Below are positions 49,162-61,518 of a stretch of 64,000 bases of DNA, piece by piece; positions within the stretch are counted from its first letter, which is position 1, and each line of letters begins with the position of its first letter. The notes under the pieces were generated by a model that saw only the letters and a program-made list of their open reading frames with translations, made no database searches and was not told where the DNA came from. This DNA is from Flavobacterium panacis. GTDB lineage: Bacteria > Bacteroidota > Bacteroidia > Flavobacteriales > Flavobacteriaceae. Made by a program: the position numbers and the translations under genes. The DNA is taken from contig NZ_JANKMS010000001.1 in NCBI RefSeq assembly GCF_024649945.1, positions 558,001-622,000 on the forward strand. The letters run 5' to 3'.

Positions 49162-50034
49162 CTATTTGATATAAATTTGAGCCAGTTCTTTCTGCAGTTC
49201 GGTTGGGGTTTCGTCTAGTTTGCTTTTTACAAATTTATTAAGTGCAGAAGGTGAACTGAAACCTAGTTCTAATGAAATCTGTTTATGAGAAAGATCAGAG
49301 AAAAGCAACATTCTCTTGATTTCCTGAAGAATTCTATTGTGAATAGCATTGATAACCGTTTCACCGCAATGTTTCTTTGTAATACTGTTCAGTTTTTTAG
49401 TAGTAACAGCCAGATTTGATGCATAAAATTGAACCGTTTTTTCTTCCTTATAACGTTCATTCAGCATTTTTTTAAATCGAATATAAAGCGTTTTATCACT
49501 TTCATGCTGAAAAACAGGATGCTGACCATGTACAGATTCTATTAATCCTAATAATAAAATTTTAATGTAAAACCTTCCCTGCTCTTTACGAATAAGACTT
49601 GGATCTGAATAAATATTCTCGATATAAGAAGCCATTGATTTCGCATGGGTAAATTCTGCCGGGGATAAAAAGATACATTTTAAATGCGACGAAAGATTAA
49701 CATTATAAGACAGTAATTCATTTTTTAAAATATCCGAACAAAACAGAATTTCTTCAAACAGAATAATTTTACCCGATAAATCGTCTGAAATTAAGGAAAC
49801 ATACGAAATCTGTTCTGGAAATATCATCGAAATTTTACCTGCTTTTAGATGTATTATTTCTTCTTCCAAATGAATTTCAATTTCTCCTGATTCGACCATC
49901 AAAATACTAAAATGATCTTTTTTATGAGGTTCGAAATAATTTTGTAAATGCTCTTTTGTGAGATCAAAAACACGAAAAGATAAACTTTGGTCTTCTCGTT
50001 TTGTAATATGTTTGTTTAATTCAAGTCTTTTCAA
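49162..50034 (-). CDS. AraC-family transcriptional regulator
   Basis: 290 residues: N-terminal cupin-like sensing part (about 30-110, HFSILMVESGEIEIHLEEEIIHLKAGKISMIFPEQ) and C-terminal double HTH (about 185-285, YASNLAVTTKKLNSITKKHCG, SHKQISLELGFSSPSALNKFVK). It probably controls the adjoining alcohol dehydrogenase in response to an aldehyde or similar stress; inferred from position only. Confidence 0.9.
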   Translation of the reverse strand: MKRLELNKHITKREDQSLSFRVFDLTKEHLQNYFEPHKKDHFSILMVESGEIEIHLEEEIIHLKAGKISMIFPEQISYVSLISDDLSGKIILFEEILFCSDILKNELLSYNVNLSSHLKCIFLSPAEFTHAKSMASYIENIYSDPSLIRKEQGRFYIKILLLGLIESVHGQHPVFQHESDKTLYIRFKKMLNERYKEEKTVQFYASNLAVTTKKLNSITKKHCGETVINAIHNRILQEIKRMLLFSDLSHKQISLELGFSSPSALNKFVKSKLDETPTELQKELAQIYIK

Positions 50035-50218
50035 AACTAAGGGAATTTATTATTTACGCAGTTTTCAATAAAGAATATTGGAATGATTTTATCGAAAGGA
50101 ATTCTAAAAAAATAACGTTTATTGAAAGAGGAAACTGCGGTTCAGAATTGTGGTGCAAGTTTACATAAATAAATTAAAGGCTCAAACCATTTTACTTCGA
50201 ATGGATAAACTTTAATAA

Positions 50219-50246
50219 AAAAAGACGCCTAAATCGGCGTCTTTTA
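50219..50246 (-). terminator. Terminator after katG
   Basis: Stem AAAAGACGCC with GGCGTCTTTT around a 6-base loop; T run on both strands. Confidence 0.85.
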
Positions 50247-50268
50247 AAGTTGTTATCTCTGAAATAAA

Positions 50269-53190
<2,922 letters not shown>

Positions 53191-53979
53191 ATGAAAAAAA
53201 ATCTAAAATTGACAAGTTTGCTTTTTATTGCAACTGTAATGTTTTATTCCTGCGAAAAGGAACAAGATGTAGAAGTAAAACAAGCTATTAACAAAGAGTC
53301 ATCAAAAATCGATGACAAAGACGACCTTTCTGATAAAACATTAGAAAGTAATACCACAGCCAAAGTAGCGGATGCTGGAGCCAGAACCATTACATTGAAA
53401 ACCAACACACTTTCATGTCCTGGTGGTTTGTGTACATCTTATGGCGTTTGGTCAACAGGCGTTTATACCGTTTGGTTTACGATGAAATTTAATTCGGGAT
53501 TTTACTGGAGCAGAGGTGGTAAATGCGGTTATGGTATTCTAATTGGCGACCAGAATACGGGCGGTGATCCGGGATGGGACGGCAATGGAGGAAGTGCACG
53601 CTTTATGTGGTATTGCCCAAATGGATCAAACAGTACGAAAGGAAGTGGAGCTTATCTTCAGCCCTATGTCTATTACAAAGATCAGCCTGGACAATTTGGT
53701 AATGATTTTGGAAAAAAATATTACATACAGGAAGGAGTTACTTATAATTGTCAAATATCGGTTAAGTTAAATACTGGTTCTAATACAGATGGATATGTAA
53801 AATATTATGTGAATGGTACTGAGATATTAAATCAAAAAATCCGTTGGGTAACCAATGATGCCAAACGAAATATTAATGCCGTAAGTCTTCATACTTTCCG
53901 TGGCGGTAGTCAGGATTATTGGAAAGCGCCTGTTACAAGTTCTATTTATTACCCTAGCGCTTCCTGGGATGCATTATAG
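53191..53979 (+). CDS. PL14-like polysaccharide lyase lipoprotein
   Basis: 262 residues, lipoprotein signal (YSC, C21) and a Lys/Asp/Ser-rich spacer (about 22-65). The body resembles the PL14 jelly roll: GGKCGYGILIGDQ, GGSARFMWYCPNG, YLQPYVYYKDQPGQFG, VKLNTGSNTDGYVKYYVNG and TFRGGSQDYWKAP. PL14 lyases act on alginate or glucuronan by beta-elimination. It stands outside any PUL, so its substrate is not indicated. Assigned from motif order; a related non-catalytic carbohydrate-binding role is possible. Confidence 0.72.
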   Translation: MKKNLKLTSLLFIATVMFYSCEKEQDVEVKQAINKESSKIDDKDDLSDKTLESNTTAKVADAGARTITLKTNTLSCPGGLCTSYGVWSTGVYTVWFTMKFNSGFYWSRGGKCGYGILIGDQNTGGDPGWDGNGGSARFMWYCPNGSNSTKGSGAYLQPYVYYKDQPGQFGNDFGKKYYIQEGVTYNCQISVKLNTGSNTDGYVKYYVNGTEILNQKIRWVTNDAKRNINAVSLHTFRGGSQDYWKAPVTSSIYYPSASWDAL

Positions 53980-53995
53980 TATACTTTAAAAAATT

Positions 53996-54031
53996 AAAAA
54001 TCTCTAAATCAAAAATTTAGAGATTTTTTTA
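53996..54031 (+). terminator. Terminator after the PL14-like gene
   Basis: Stem AAAATCTCTAAAT with ATTTAGAGATTTT around a short loop, then a T run. Confidence 0.85.
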
Positions 54032-54064
54032 TTTCCATTTACTTCAGTTGGCTGATCTTAACTA

Positions 54065-54094
54065 TTTGGTTTAGATGCATTTTTGTTACCTTTG
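54065..54094 (+). promoter_or_regulatory. Promoter of the DUF763 gene
   Basis: TTTG (54065-54068) and TACCTTTG (54087-54094), 18-bp gap. The predicted transcript starts near 54101, so the in-frame ATG at 54075 cannot be used and the start is 54114. Confidence 0.65.
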
Positions 54095-54113
54095 TAAAAC
54101 ACAATTACTCAAC

Positions 54114-55334
54114 ATGAAACGTTCCGGTACAGCAGATCTTCCCTTACATTATGGACAAGTTCCATTATGGCTTTCAGAACGAATGTCTAAACTTGGTTTT
54201 GCAATTGTCGAAACGATAGCTTTAGAATTTTCTACTTCAGAAGTTGTGAGTAAGTTGAGTAATCCTTTTTGGTTTCAGAGTTTTGGTGCTGTAATGGGCA
54301 TGGACTGGCATTCATCTGGAATTACTACTTCTGTATTGGGAGCATTAAAAAAATCTGTCAATCCGCATTCCAAAGAACTTGGTATTTATATCTGTGGAGG
54401 AAAGGGCAAAAATTCACTTTTAACGCCACAAGAACTTTTATTTGTGGGCGAAAAAACAGGTCTTGACGGAAACAATCTGGCCAATTGCAGTCGACTTACT
54501 GCTAAAGTAGACAATACAGCAATTCAGGACGGATTTCAGTTGTACCAACATAATTTTATTGTTGACAATAAAGGACAATGGGCTGTTATACAACAAGGAA
54601 TGAATCCTAATTCTAAAACAGCAAGAAGATATCACTGGCATTCACCGGATTTAAAGTCTTTTATAAATGAACCTCATACTTTTATTTATGGAGAAAATCA
54701 AGGAACAATCTTAAATCTAACCGCTGAGAAAGCCACAAAATCAAGAGAAGGTATTTTGGAGTTAGTCAAAGAATCTCCAACAAAAATTATAAAAGAAATG
54801 CAGCATCTTTCTATGCCTGCACATCATGATGTCAGAATTGAGGATGTTAACATGAAAAGACTTGGTGCAATGCTCTGGACAACTCATGAGAACAAACCTG
54901 AAGATTTTGAAGAGCTATTACTTTTAAAAGGAATGGGACCAAGAGCTTTACAGTCTTTAGCATTGGTTAGCGAAATAATTTATGGTACTCCTACCCGATT
55001 TGAAGATCCTGCGCGTTTCTCTTTTGCGCACGGAGGAAAAGACGGACATCCGTTTCCTGTTCCGGTAAAAATATACGACGAAACCATTGATACTTTGCAA
55101 AGGGCTATTAACCGAGCAAAAATCGGAAATAGTGATAAAATTGATGCCATCAGAAAATTATCTGAAATCTCAAGAAAAGCCGAAGAAGGTTTTACTCCCA
55201 ATTCTAATTTTGATGCCTTAATTAAAAAAGAACGAGACGAATCGTACAAATATGGAGGAAAAACGGTTTTTGGAGACGCTAAACCTCCAAAAAATAAACC
55301 TTCAAATCCGAACAATCAACTTGAATTGTTTTAA
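54114..55334 (+). CDS. DUF763-domain protein
   Basis: 406 residues beginning MKRSGTADLPLHYGQVPLWL, the invariant N-terminus of the DUF763 family found in archaea and some bacteria. Further conserved stretches: MGMDWHSSGITTSV, GKGKNSLLTPQEL, QGMNPNSKTARRYHWHSP, FAHGGKDGHPFPVP and YDETIDTL. Residues about 270-300 (LLLKGMGPRALQSLALVSEII) look like a helix-hairpin-helix, which would suit nucleic-acid binding. The biochemical function is not established. No operon partners. Confidence 0.85.
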   Translation: MKRSGTADLPLHYGQVPLWLSERMSKLGFAIVETIALEFSTSEVVSKLSNPFWFQSFGAVMGMDWHSSGITTSVLGALKKSVNPHSKELGIYICGGKGKNSLLTPQELLFVGEKTGLDGNNLANCSRLTAKVDNTAIQDGFQLYQHNFIVDNKGQWAVIQQGMNPNSKTARRYHWHSPDLKSFINEPHTFIYGENQGTILNLTAEKATKSREGILELVKESPTKIIKEMQHLSMPAHHDVRIEDVNMKRLGAMLWTTHENKPEDFEELLLLKGMGPRALQSLALVSEIIYGTPTRFEDPARFSFAHGGKDGHPFPVPVKIYDETIDTLQRAINRAKIGNSDKIDAIRKLSEISRKAEEGFTPNSNFDALIKKERDESYKYGGKTVFGDAKPPKNKPSNPNNQLELF

Positions 55335-55340
55335 CCTAAT

Positions 55341-55374
55341 AAAAATGTCTCAGATTAAATCTGAGACATTTTAT
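55341..55374. terminator. Bidirectional terminator
   Basis: Stem AAAATGTCTCAGATT with its complement, between convergent DUF763 and the small hydrophilic gene. Confidence 0.85.
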
Positions 55375-55376
55375 TT

Positions 55377-55580
55377 TTACTTCTTTTCTTCATTCTCTAA
55401 TTTATAATCAAAATCAGGTTCCTCTCCTTTAAATTTATGAGTATCGGTATCATAATTTTCATCGTTAGTTAAAACTTCATCATGATCTCTGTATTGATGT
55501 TTTCTTGTATCACTTCTATGATCAGAGCCGCTTTTTTTAGCAGTATCTGAATTCTGATTGTTTGTTTTCATAATCTGCAA
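55377..55580 (-). CDS. Small hydrophilic protein of unknown function
   Basis: 67 residues, extremely charged (DHRSDTRKHQYRDHDEV, KFKGEEPDFDYKLENEEKK), no Cys or Trp, no hydrophobic segment; likely disordered. Start could also be the Met at codon 4. It ends just before a terminator that is well placed for its transcript, which supports a real gene. Confidence 0.6.
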   Translation of the reverse strand: MQIMKTNNQNSDTAKKSGSDHRSDTRKHQYRDHDEVLTNDENYDTDTHKFKGEEPDFDYKLENEEKK

Positions 55581-55737
55581 AATTTAAATTTCAATAAAAT
55601 TACCTGAAATCTCAAATTCTTGCTTATACAATCACTTTTAAAAGTTATAAAACTAGCACAATACAAATGATTCATTTCTGATTATATTCAGAAAGTTTTA
55701 AATTTACTTTTAGAGAAATATTCCAACATATAATTCA

Positions 55738-56373
55738 ATGACTGAAAAGACTTCAAAATATCCTTTTAAATTACCATTTTCGTATTATTTAAATTCTGAT
55801 GTTATTTTTCTGGCGAAAGATCTTTTAGGAAAAGTTCTTTACACCCAAATTGATGGAAAAATAAGTGCCGGAATTATCGTAGAAACTGAGGCTTATTTTG
55901 GTGTTCAGGACAAAGCATCACATGCTTATGGAGGAAGAAGAACCAACCGAACTGAAATTATGTTTGGTGCAGGTGGTGTTTCCTATGTTTATTTATGCTA
56001 CGGAATTCATCATCTTTTCAATATTGTAAGTTCTGTTGAAGGAGAACCGCATGCTGTTTTAATAAGAGCAATTGAGCCTTTGGAAGGAAAGCAATTTATG
56101 GAAGAAAGAAGAAATATGATTTCTACTAAATCAGCCATTTCATCTGGTCCTGGTTCGGCTGCAAAAGCGATGGGAATTGATGCTTCTTTTAATAAAAAAG
56201 ATTTAAACGGAGATGAAATCTGGTTGGAAGATCATGGCATTAGATATACTGAAGATCAGATTTTTGCTTCGCCTCGTGTAGGAGTTGCCTATGCTCAAGA
56301 GCATGCACTTTTACCTTGGCGCTTTTTTATTAAAGGAAATAAATACGTTAGTAAACCAAATAAAACGACTTAG
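55738..56373 (+). CDS. DNA-3-methyladenine glycosylase (AAG/MPG family)
   Basis: 211 residues. AAG-family features: LAKDLLGKVLYTQIDGKISAGIIVETEAYFG (catalytic Glu and flanking Tyr), DKASHAYGGRRTNRTEIMFG, VYLCYGIHHLFNIV and GPGSAAKAMGI. It excises alkylated bases, starting base-excision repair. Monocistronic; convergent with the following gene, 5 bp between stops. Confidence 0.95.
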   Translation: MTEKTSKYPFKLPFSYYLNSDVIFLAKDLLGKVLYTQIDGKISAGIIVETEAYFGVQDKASHAYGGRRTNRTEIMFGAGGVSYVYLCYGIHHLFNIVSSVEGEPHAVLIRAIEPLEGKQFMEERRNMISTKSAISSGPGSAAKAMGIDASFNKKDLNGDEIWLEDHGIRYTEDQIFASPRVGVAYAQEHALLPWRFFIKGNKYVSKPNKTT

Positions 56374-56378
56374 CTATT

Positions 56379-57026
56379 TTATTTAGCAGTAAATTGACAA
56401 AGTATATTTCCGTTCTCACTTGAAATATTCACAATATCATTTTCATATTTTACCGTAATCACTGACTCCGTATTGTTCTCTTTCTTGGGATATTCCGTAC
56501 GTTTAGTAATTTTCACCACTCTATTTTGATTGTCGTAATCATTTACAATGCTTTCTGTACGATTGTAATTACTTCCAACATAATACTTTTTCTCGTAAAG
56601 TAGTACGAAACATTTTGGATTGTAAACTGTTTTAATTTCTCTACGAACCTCATAACTTCCGTATTCTGTCTTTGTTTCTGTCATTACATTGTTCTGAAAA
56701 GAATATTCCGATTTTTTATCTTTTTCAAATGCATTAATATCTTCTTTTTCAATTTCTTCCCAATCTTTTTGAACTGAGAAATATTTCTTCAAATCAATAC
56801 TTTTATAAACAGAACCTTCAATTTTCTCGATAAGAGTTTGTTTATTTTTAAAATTCAAAAATTTATTTGTTTTAAAGACGTCGTAAGCATCTGTTGAAAG
56901 TTTCTCTTTTTTAGATGGAGAATAAATTTCATTGACAACTACAGTTGAATTCTCCTGCGCACTGCAAAAAAAAGCCGATAGTAAAAACAAGAAAATTGAA
57001 ATGTTCTTTAATAGTACTTTATTCAT
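56379..57026 (-). CDS. Secreted protein of unknown function
   Basis: 215 residues with a signal peptide (to about residue 23, FFCSAQ). The mature protein is Lys/Glu/Tyr-rich; the second half (about 105-205) looks like repeating beta-strands (VMTETKTEYGSYEVRREIKTVY, NYNRTESIVNDYDNQNRVVKITKRTEY). No recognised domain. It lies downstream of the luciferase-like gene, but a terminator separates them. Confidence 0.7.
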   Translation of the reverse strand: MNKVLLKNISIFLFLLSAFFCSAQENSTVVVNEIYSPSKKEKLSTDAYDVFKTNKFLNFKNKQTLIEKIEGSVYKSIDLKKYFSVQKDWEEIEKEDINAFEKDKKSEYSFQNNVMTETKTEYGSYEVRREIKTVYNPKCFVLLYEKKYYVGSNYNRTESIVNDYDNQNRVVKITKRTEYPKKENNTESVITVKYENDIVNISSENGNILCQFTAK

Positions 57027-57066
57027 TTTTGGATTGCATTTTTTAATTTAAAAGAAAAGATTAAAA

Positions 57067-57101
57067 CCAATTAAGCTCCCTTAAAAAAGGAGCTTAATTG
57101 G
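57067..57101 (-). terminator. Terminator after the luciferase-like gene
   Basis: 13-bp stem CCAATTAAGCTCC (57067-57079) with its complement (57089-57101), followed by T on the minus strand. Confidence 0.8.
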
Positions 57102-57109
57102 TTTAAAAA

Positions 57110-58141
57110 TTAACGCCAGCCTAATTCAGGAGCAACGTATTTTAAGATAGATTCCAATATATGCACATTGTATTCGACACCTAAAGTATTGGGTATTGTA
57201 AGCAATAAAGTATCCGCTTCCTGAATAGCTTCATCCTGAGCCAGATCAGCGATAAGTTTGTCTGGTTCGGCTGAATAACCTTTACCAAAAATGGCGCGTT
57301 TATCACTTTCAATATAACCAAAACTATCTGCTTCTTTACCTTGATTTCCAAAGTAATATCTGTCCTCATCTGTTACCAGTGCAAAGATGGAACGACTTAC
57401 TGAAACTCTTGGCTCATAATGATGTCCAGCTTTTTTCCAGGCTTCTTTATATAATCTGATTTGTTCTGCCTGTTGAACATGGAAAGGTTTACCATTTTCG
57501 TCATACTTTAGAGTAGAACTTTGTAGGTGCATTCCGTTCTCAGCTGCCCAGATAGCAGTAGCGTTAGATGCAGCTCCCCACCAGATTCGTTCTCTCAGTC
57601 CCTCAGAATGTGGCTCCAGGCGCAATAATCCCGGCGGATTTGGAAACATGGGATACGGATTTGGCTCTGCAAATCCCTCACCGTCTAGTCTTTGCAAAAA
57701 TTCCAGCGCTTTTCTGCGTCCCATATCGGCATCTGTTTCTCCTTCTAAAGGTTCATGACCAAAAGAACGCCAGCCATCAATCACTTGTTCAGGCGATCCT
57801 CTACTGATGCCTAATTGTAAACGTCCTTCAGAAATTAAATCTGCTGCACCGGCATCTTCGACCATGTACAAAGGATTTTCATACCTCATATCGATCACTC
57901 CAGTTCCAATCTCTATTTTACTTGTTTTTGCACCAATGGCAGAAAGTAAAGGAAAAGGTGATGCCAACTGTCGCGCAAAATGATGCACTCTGAAATAAGC
58001 TCCATCCAAACCAATTTCTTCTGCAGCAACGGCCAAATCGATAGATTGAAGAAGTGTATCTGCTGCTGTACGAGCTTTATACGAAGGATGATTGGCCCAA
58101 TGTCCAAACGATAGAAATCCTATTTTCTTCATAGATAGCAT
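57110..58141 (-). CDS. Luciferase-like flavin-dependent oxidoreductase
   Basis: 343 residues (340 if the start is at 58132, MKKIGFLSFGHW). Bacterial-luciferase TIM barrel: DLAVAAEEIGLDGAYFRVHHFARQLASPFPLLSAIGAKTSKIEIGTGVIDMRYENPLYM and AAGAADLISEGRLQLGISRGSPEQV-like segment. It binds FMN or F420-type flavins; reaction unknown. A -7-like TATCTTTG lies at 58161-58168 on the minus strand, without a clear -33. Confidence 0.92.
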   Translation of the reverse strand: MLSMKKIGFLSFGHWANHPSYKARTAADTLLQSIDLAVAAEEIGLDGAYFRVHHFARQLASPFPLLSAIGAKTSKIEIGTGVIDMRYENPLYMVEDAGAADLISEGRLQLGISRGSPEQVIDGWRSFGHEPLEGETDADMGRRKALEFLQRLDGEGFAEPNPYPMFPNPPGLLRLEPHSEGLRERIWWGAASNATAIWAAENGMHLQSSTLKYDENGKPFHVQQAEQIRLYKEAWKKAGHHYEPRVSVSRSIFALVTDEDRYYFGNQGKEADSFGYIESDKRAIFGKGYSAEPDKLIADLAQDEAIQEADTLLLTIPNTLGVEYNVHILESILKYVAPELGWR

Positions 58142-58253
58142 TATTAGTAATTACAATCTCAAAGATACGCATCATTATTGAGTGTGTCTATAATTTCTGT
58201 CTGGAAAGTATTCAATAATTTATCATAAAGTCGATATGAAATTCATTTTATAA

Positions 58254-59603
58254 TTATGTTGTCAATTTGTAATTAAGTCGTTGTGAACTTTTCAAAACCG
58301 TCAAAATTACGATTCCAAAAATAATCCAGTCGATCACTGCGCTTGCTGTATAAATACTGCTAACACCATAAAAATAAGGAACAGTAAGCATAATCGGAAT
58401 GTACAATACTACCTGTCTCAAAATAGTAATTAGAAAAGCAGGTTTTACATCTTCTATAGAAGGAAACCAAACCATCGACATGAAAACGAAAGAAAGTCCT
58501 GGAAGAATACTCATATAAAAGCGAAAATCCCTTAATTGACTCATCGTAAAATCTGTATTCGGAATCATTACAGACATCGCGCCAGAAGGATCGAACATCA
58601 CAAACAACCAAAAAGGCAACAGAATTATTAAACCTGCAACAGAAAATAAATAGTAAGCTTTTATGCATCTTGTATATTGACGTGCTCCATAATTCATTCC
58701 TGTTACTGGCTGTAATGCGCGCATAAGTCCCCATAAGGGTGTATTGAGAAGAATATAAAATCGATTTACTGATGTAAAAAAAGTAATGTCAGCTGGAGTT
58801 CCATATTTTGCCAATACATTAAAGACTACAATATTCTGGACAACAATCATCATCATCATTATAAAACCCGGCATTCCTAATAAAAATATTTCTTTGATAA
58901 TAGCTTTATCTTTTTTAACCGACCAGAATTTACTTTTAAAAGAAGATTTTTCTCCATTATAATACCAAATCCCCAAAACGGTATAGATAATCATTGAAAT
59001 GTTAGTAGCCCAAGCCGCTCCGGAAACTCCCCATCCAAATGTTTCTATAAATAAAGGTTTTAATAAAACATCAACAATAAGTCCGCCCGCAATCATCCAT
59101 GCAGCTGTTTTCATTCGTCCTTCTGCACGTATAATCATATTAAGAGCAAGGCCATGAATCCAAAAAAAACTTCCTAAGATAGTCGCTTTAAAATATTCTG
59201 CTCCAAGTACCAATATCTCATCACGTCCTCCCATCATATAAATCAGTTCTTCAGCATAAAAAAAACAGGGAATTGTAATTAGTATCGTGAACAAAATGCT
59301 GAGATAATTTACTGATCCTAAAACACCGTTCAGTTTTTCTTTATCATCTGCACCGATCCAAATACTAACAGCCGATCCAGCTCCCATTCCGATCAAAGAG
59401 CCAAATCCTTGTACAAATTGTGCCAACGGATAAGCTACTCCGACAGCTGCCAAAGCCGTATTATTTATAAGATGTCCAACAAAAATGCCATCCAGAAAAT
59501 TATTCATTCCGTACAATACCATTGCAATTACCGCAGGCCAAGACATCTGCCACATTACTTTAGGCAGACTTCCGTTTAATATAAATTGTTTCTCTTTATC
59601 CAT
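58254..59603 (-). CDS. MATE-family efflux transporter
   Basis: 449 residues, twelve transmembrane helices in two pseudo-repeats. LPKVMWQMSWPAVIAMVLYGMNNFLDGIFVGHLINNTALAAVGVAYPL at the N-terminus and PLWGLMRALQPVTGMNYGARQY in the second half are family marks. Exports cationic drugs or metabolites by Na+/H+ antiport. Starts 2 bp after the VOC-like gene, so co-translated. Confidence 0.94.
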   Translation of the reverse strand: MDKEKQFILNGSLPKVMWQMSWPAVIAMVLYGMNNFLDGIFVGHLINNTALAAVGVAYPLAQFVQGFGSLIGMGAGSAVSIWIGADDKEKLNGVLGSVNYLSILFTILITIPCFFYAEELIYMMGGRDEILVLGAEYFKATILGSFFWIHGLALNMIIRAEGRMKTAAWMIAGGLIVDVLLKPLFIETFGWGVSGAAWATNISMIIYTVLGIWYYNGEKSSFKSKFWSVKKDKAIIKEIFLLGMPGFIMMMMIVVQNIVVFNVLAKYGTPADITFFTSVNRFYILLNTPLWGLMRALQPVTGMNYGARQYTRCIKAYYLFSVAGLIILLPFWLFVMFDPSGAMSVMIPNTDFTMSQLRDFRFYMSILPGLSFVFMSMVWFPSIEDVKPAFLITILRQVVLYIPIMLTVPYFYGVSSIYTASAVIDWIIFGIVILTVLKSSQRLNYKLTT

Positions 59604-59605
59604 TC

Positions 59606-60274
59606 TTATTTTAATATATCTTCAATTTTTAAATCAGTGTTTAGCAGTTTTACAGTTTGTAATCCTTGAGCGCCTTTAACAAACTCAATACTCGTTTGAT
59701 CGATGAGTACTTTATCCAGCAGTGCTCTATCTAAAAGCTCACTTCCTATTAGCAGAAGCTCAACTCCTTCTGCTCCATTGGGATGCTTCACACTATTTGG
59801 TCTTGGATTTGGAGTATAAGCCGACATTATAAATGGGAAAACAATATCATTAGGAATCAATAATTCCCATTTTAATTTTCTTCTGTCTTTATCAATTCTT
59901 TTGGTTTTATGAAAACGATATGGAATTTTATTCGTTTTAAATAAATCTTTTTCCTTTTGAAGTGTTGCCAAAGAAGATTCAAGAGACCATTCGCACCAAC
60001 TGTTATCAATACTTTCCCATTTTTCCATTCTCTCTAATATTGGCTTGTATCCTGCAATTTTCATAAACCATTTTGTAAATCGGGATAATCGGGGATTTTC
60101 ATATATTTCGATAAATACTCCTTTTTCAAACCATATAAAAGCATTATATGCTTCTTCTGGAAGTGCTCCATATTCTACAATAAATCCGGCATCATTGAGT
60201 TTGCTGACTGCTTCATAAAGATCTGTAACCCTGTACAACACATGGCTTAGCTGTATGGTATTTTCGTTATTCAT
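59606..60274 (-). CDS. VOC/glyoxalase-like protein
   Basis: 222 residues. The N-terminus (IQLSHVLYRVTDLYEAVSKLNDAGFIVEYG) is a VOC opening, and the length and HPNGAEGVELLLIG segment suit the Glyoxalase_3-like group. It forms an operon with the MATE gene, and an AraC gene is divergent, 180 bp away, so it may bind or modify a compound handled by the pump. Function inferred only. Confidence 0.75.
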   Translation of the reverse strand: MNNENTIQLSHVLYRVTDLYEAVSKLNDAGFIVEYGALPEEAYNAFIWFEKGVFIEIYENPRLSRFTKWFMKIAGYKPILERMEKWESIDNSWCEWSLESSLATLQKEKDLFKTNKIPYRFHKTKRIDKDRRKLKWELLIPNDIVFPFIMSAYTPNPRPNSVKHPNGAEGVELLLIGSELLDRALLDKVLIDQTSIEFVKGAQGLQTVKLLNTDLKIEDILK

Positions 60275-60454
60275 TTATTTTTTATTATTGGTGATGTAAT
60301 GTTTATGAGAAATTTCTACAACAAAAAACTTTTACTATTAAGAATTATTCTAAATAATTTTTAGATTTGTGCAAAAGTAATACTACATAAGATTTTCAGA
60401 GGTATGCTAAAAGGAATAAAAAGTCTGAAATAGGGAATATTTAAACTATCAGCC

Positions 60455-61456
60455 ATGAATTTAAAATTATATGATGCCACACCAAACAACATACTTTTTG
60501 AAAAAGAATACCCCGAATCCTTCTATTCTGATAAAGAAGGGATAAAAGAAAACACCACTTGCTTGGAATCTCCTTTAGGTAAAGGTTATTACAAAGAAAT
60601 TTACTTTGAAGGCGTTCATATAGGTTTCGGAAGCGCGATTTTAAGAGAAAAAATGCAAGTATGTTTCGAAAGTGATTTCGAAACCATAGAAATGCACTTT
60701 TCTTTAAAAGGAAAAAGCACAGCAATGGCTGAAAATTTTGACCAAAAAGTATCATTTGAAACTCATCAACATAATCTTGTCTATACCAACTCTATGTGTG
60801 GAAAAATGAACTGGGAAAGTGATCAATTTCAACTTTGTGAAATTAATTTATCACCGTCTTTTTTCAAAAAATTTATCCCCCAAGAAACTGCTTTATTTGA
60901 TACATTTCGAAATAATATTGAAAAAGGAAAATCTTCCCTTTTAAGTGTAAAAAACAACCATGCAACGCATCAGATGTATCAAATTATTTATGAGATCATG
61001 CATTGCCAAAGAAAAGGAATTTTTAAAAGAATGTTTCTTGAAGCAAAAGTTATTGAGCTGCTTTTGCTACAGTTAGAGCAATTTTCCAGCGCTCCAATCT
61101 CTTCTCCTTCCCTTAAAAAATCAGATATTGAGAAGATTTATTCCGTAAGGGAGTTCATGCTTCATAATTTGGATTCGGCAAACTCTCTTATCGATCTGGC
61201 GCATCAAGTTGGAACTAATGAATTTACTTTAAAAAAAGGATTTAAAGAGTTATTTGGTACTACAGTTTTTGCCTTTTGGAACGACATCAAAATGGAACAA
61301 GCCAGAAATCTTTTGCTCGAACAAAATATAAATATTACTGAAATCGCTCACATAATGGGCTACAAAAACCAAAGAAATTTTTCGGCAGCGTTTAAAAAGA
61401 AATACGGAATAGTCCCGAGTCAGTTAAAACTTCATCTAAACAAAACAATTATTTAA
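60455..61456 (+). CDS. AraC-family transcriptional regulator
   Basis: 333 residues with an N-terminal ligand-binding part (about 30-190) and a C-terminal AraC double HTH (about 235-330, LIDLAHQVGTNEFTLKKGFKELFGTTVFAFWNDIKMEQARNLL, ITEIAHIMGYKNQRNFSAAFKKKYGIVPSQ). Divergent from VOC-MATE, which is its probable target. A TAGATTTG -7 element lies at 60362-60369. Confidence 0.92.
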   Translation: MNLKLYDATPNNILFEKEYPESFYSDKEGIKENTTCLESPLGKGYYKEIYFEGVHIGFGSAILREKMQVCFESDFETIEMHFSLKGKSTAMAENFDQKVSFETHQHNLVYTNSMCGKMNWESDQFQLCEINLSPSFFKKFIPQETALFDTFRNNIEKGKSSLLSVKNNHATHQMYQIIYEIMHCQRKGIFKRMFLEAKVIELLLLQLEQFSSAPISSPSLKKSDIEKIYSVREFMLHNLDSANSLIDLAHQVGTNEFTLKKGFKELFGTTVFAFWNDIKMEQARNLLLEQNINITEIAHIMGYKNQRNFSAAFKKKYGIVPSQLKLHLNKTII

Positions 61457-61518
61457 TGCAATAAAGTTGCGTTAGATTTTAAAATGTATTTAATTTACGC
61501 TTTACAAAATAAATTAAA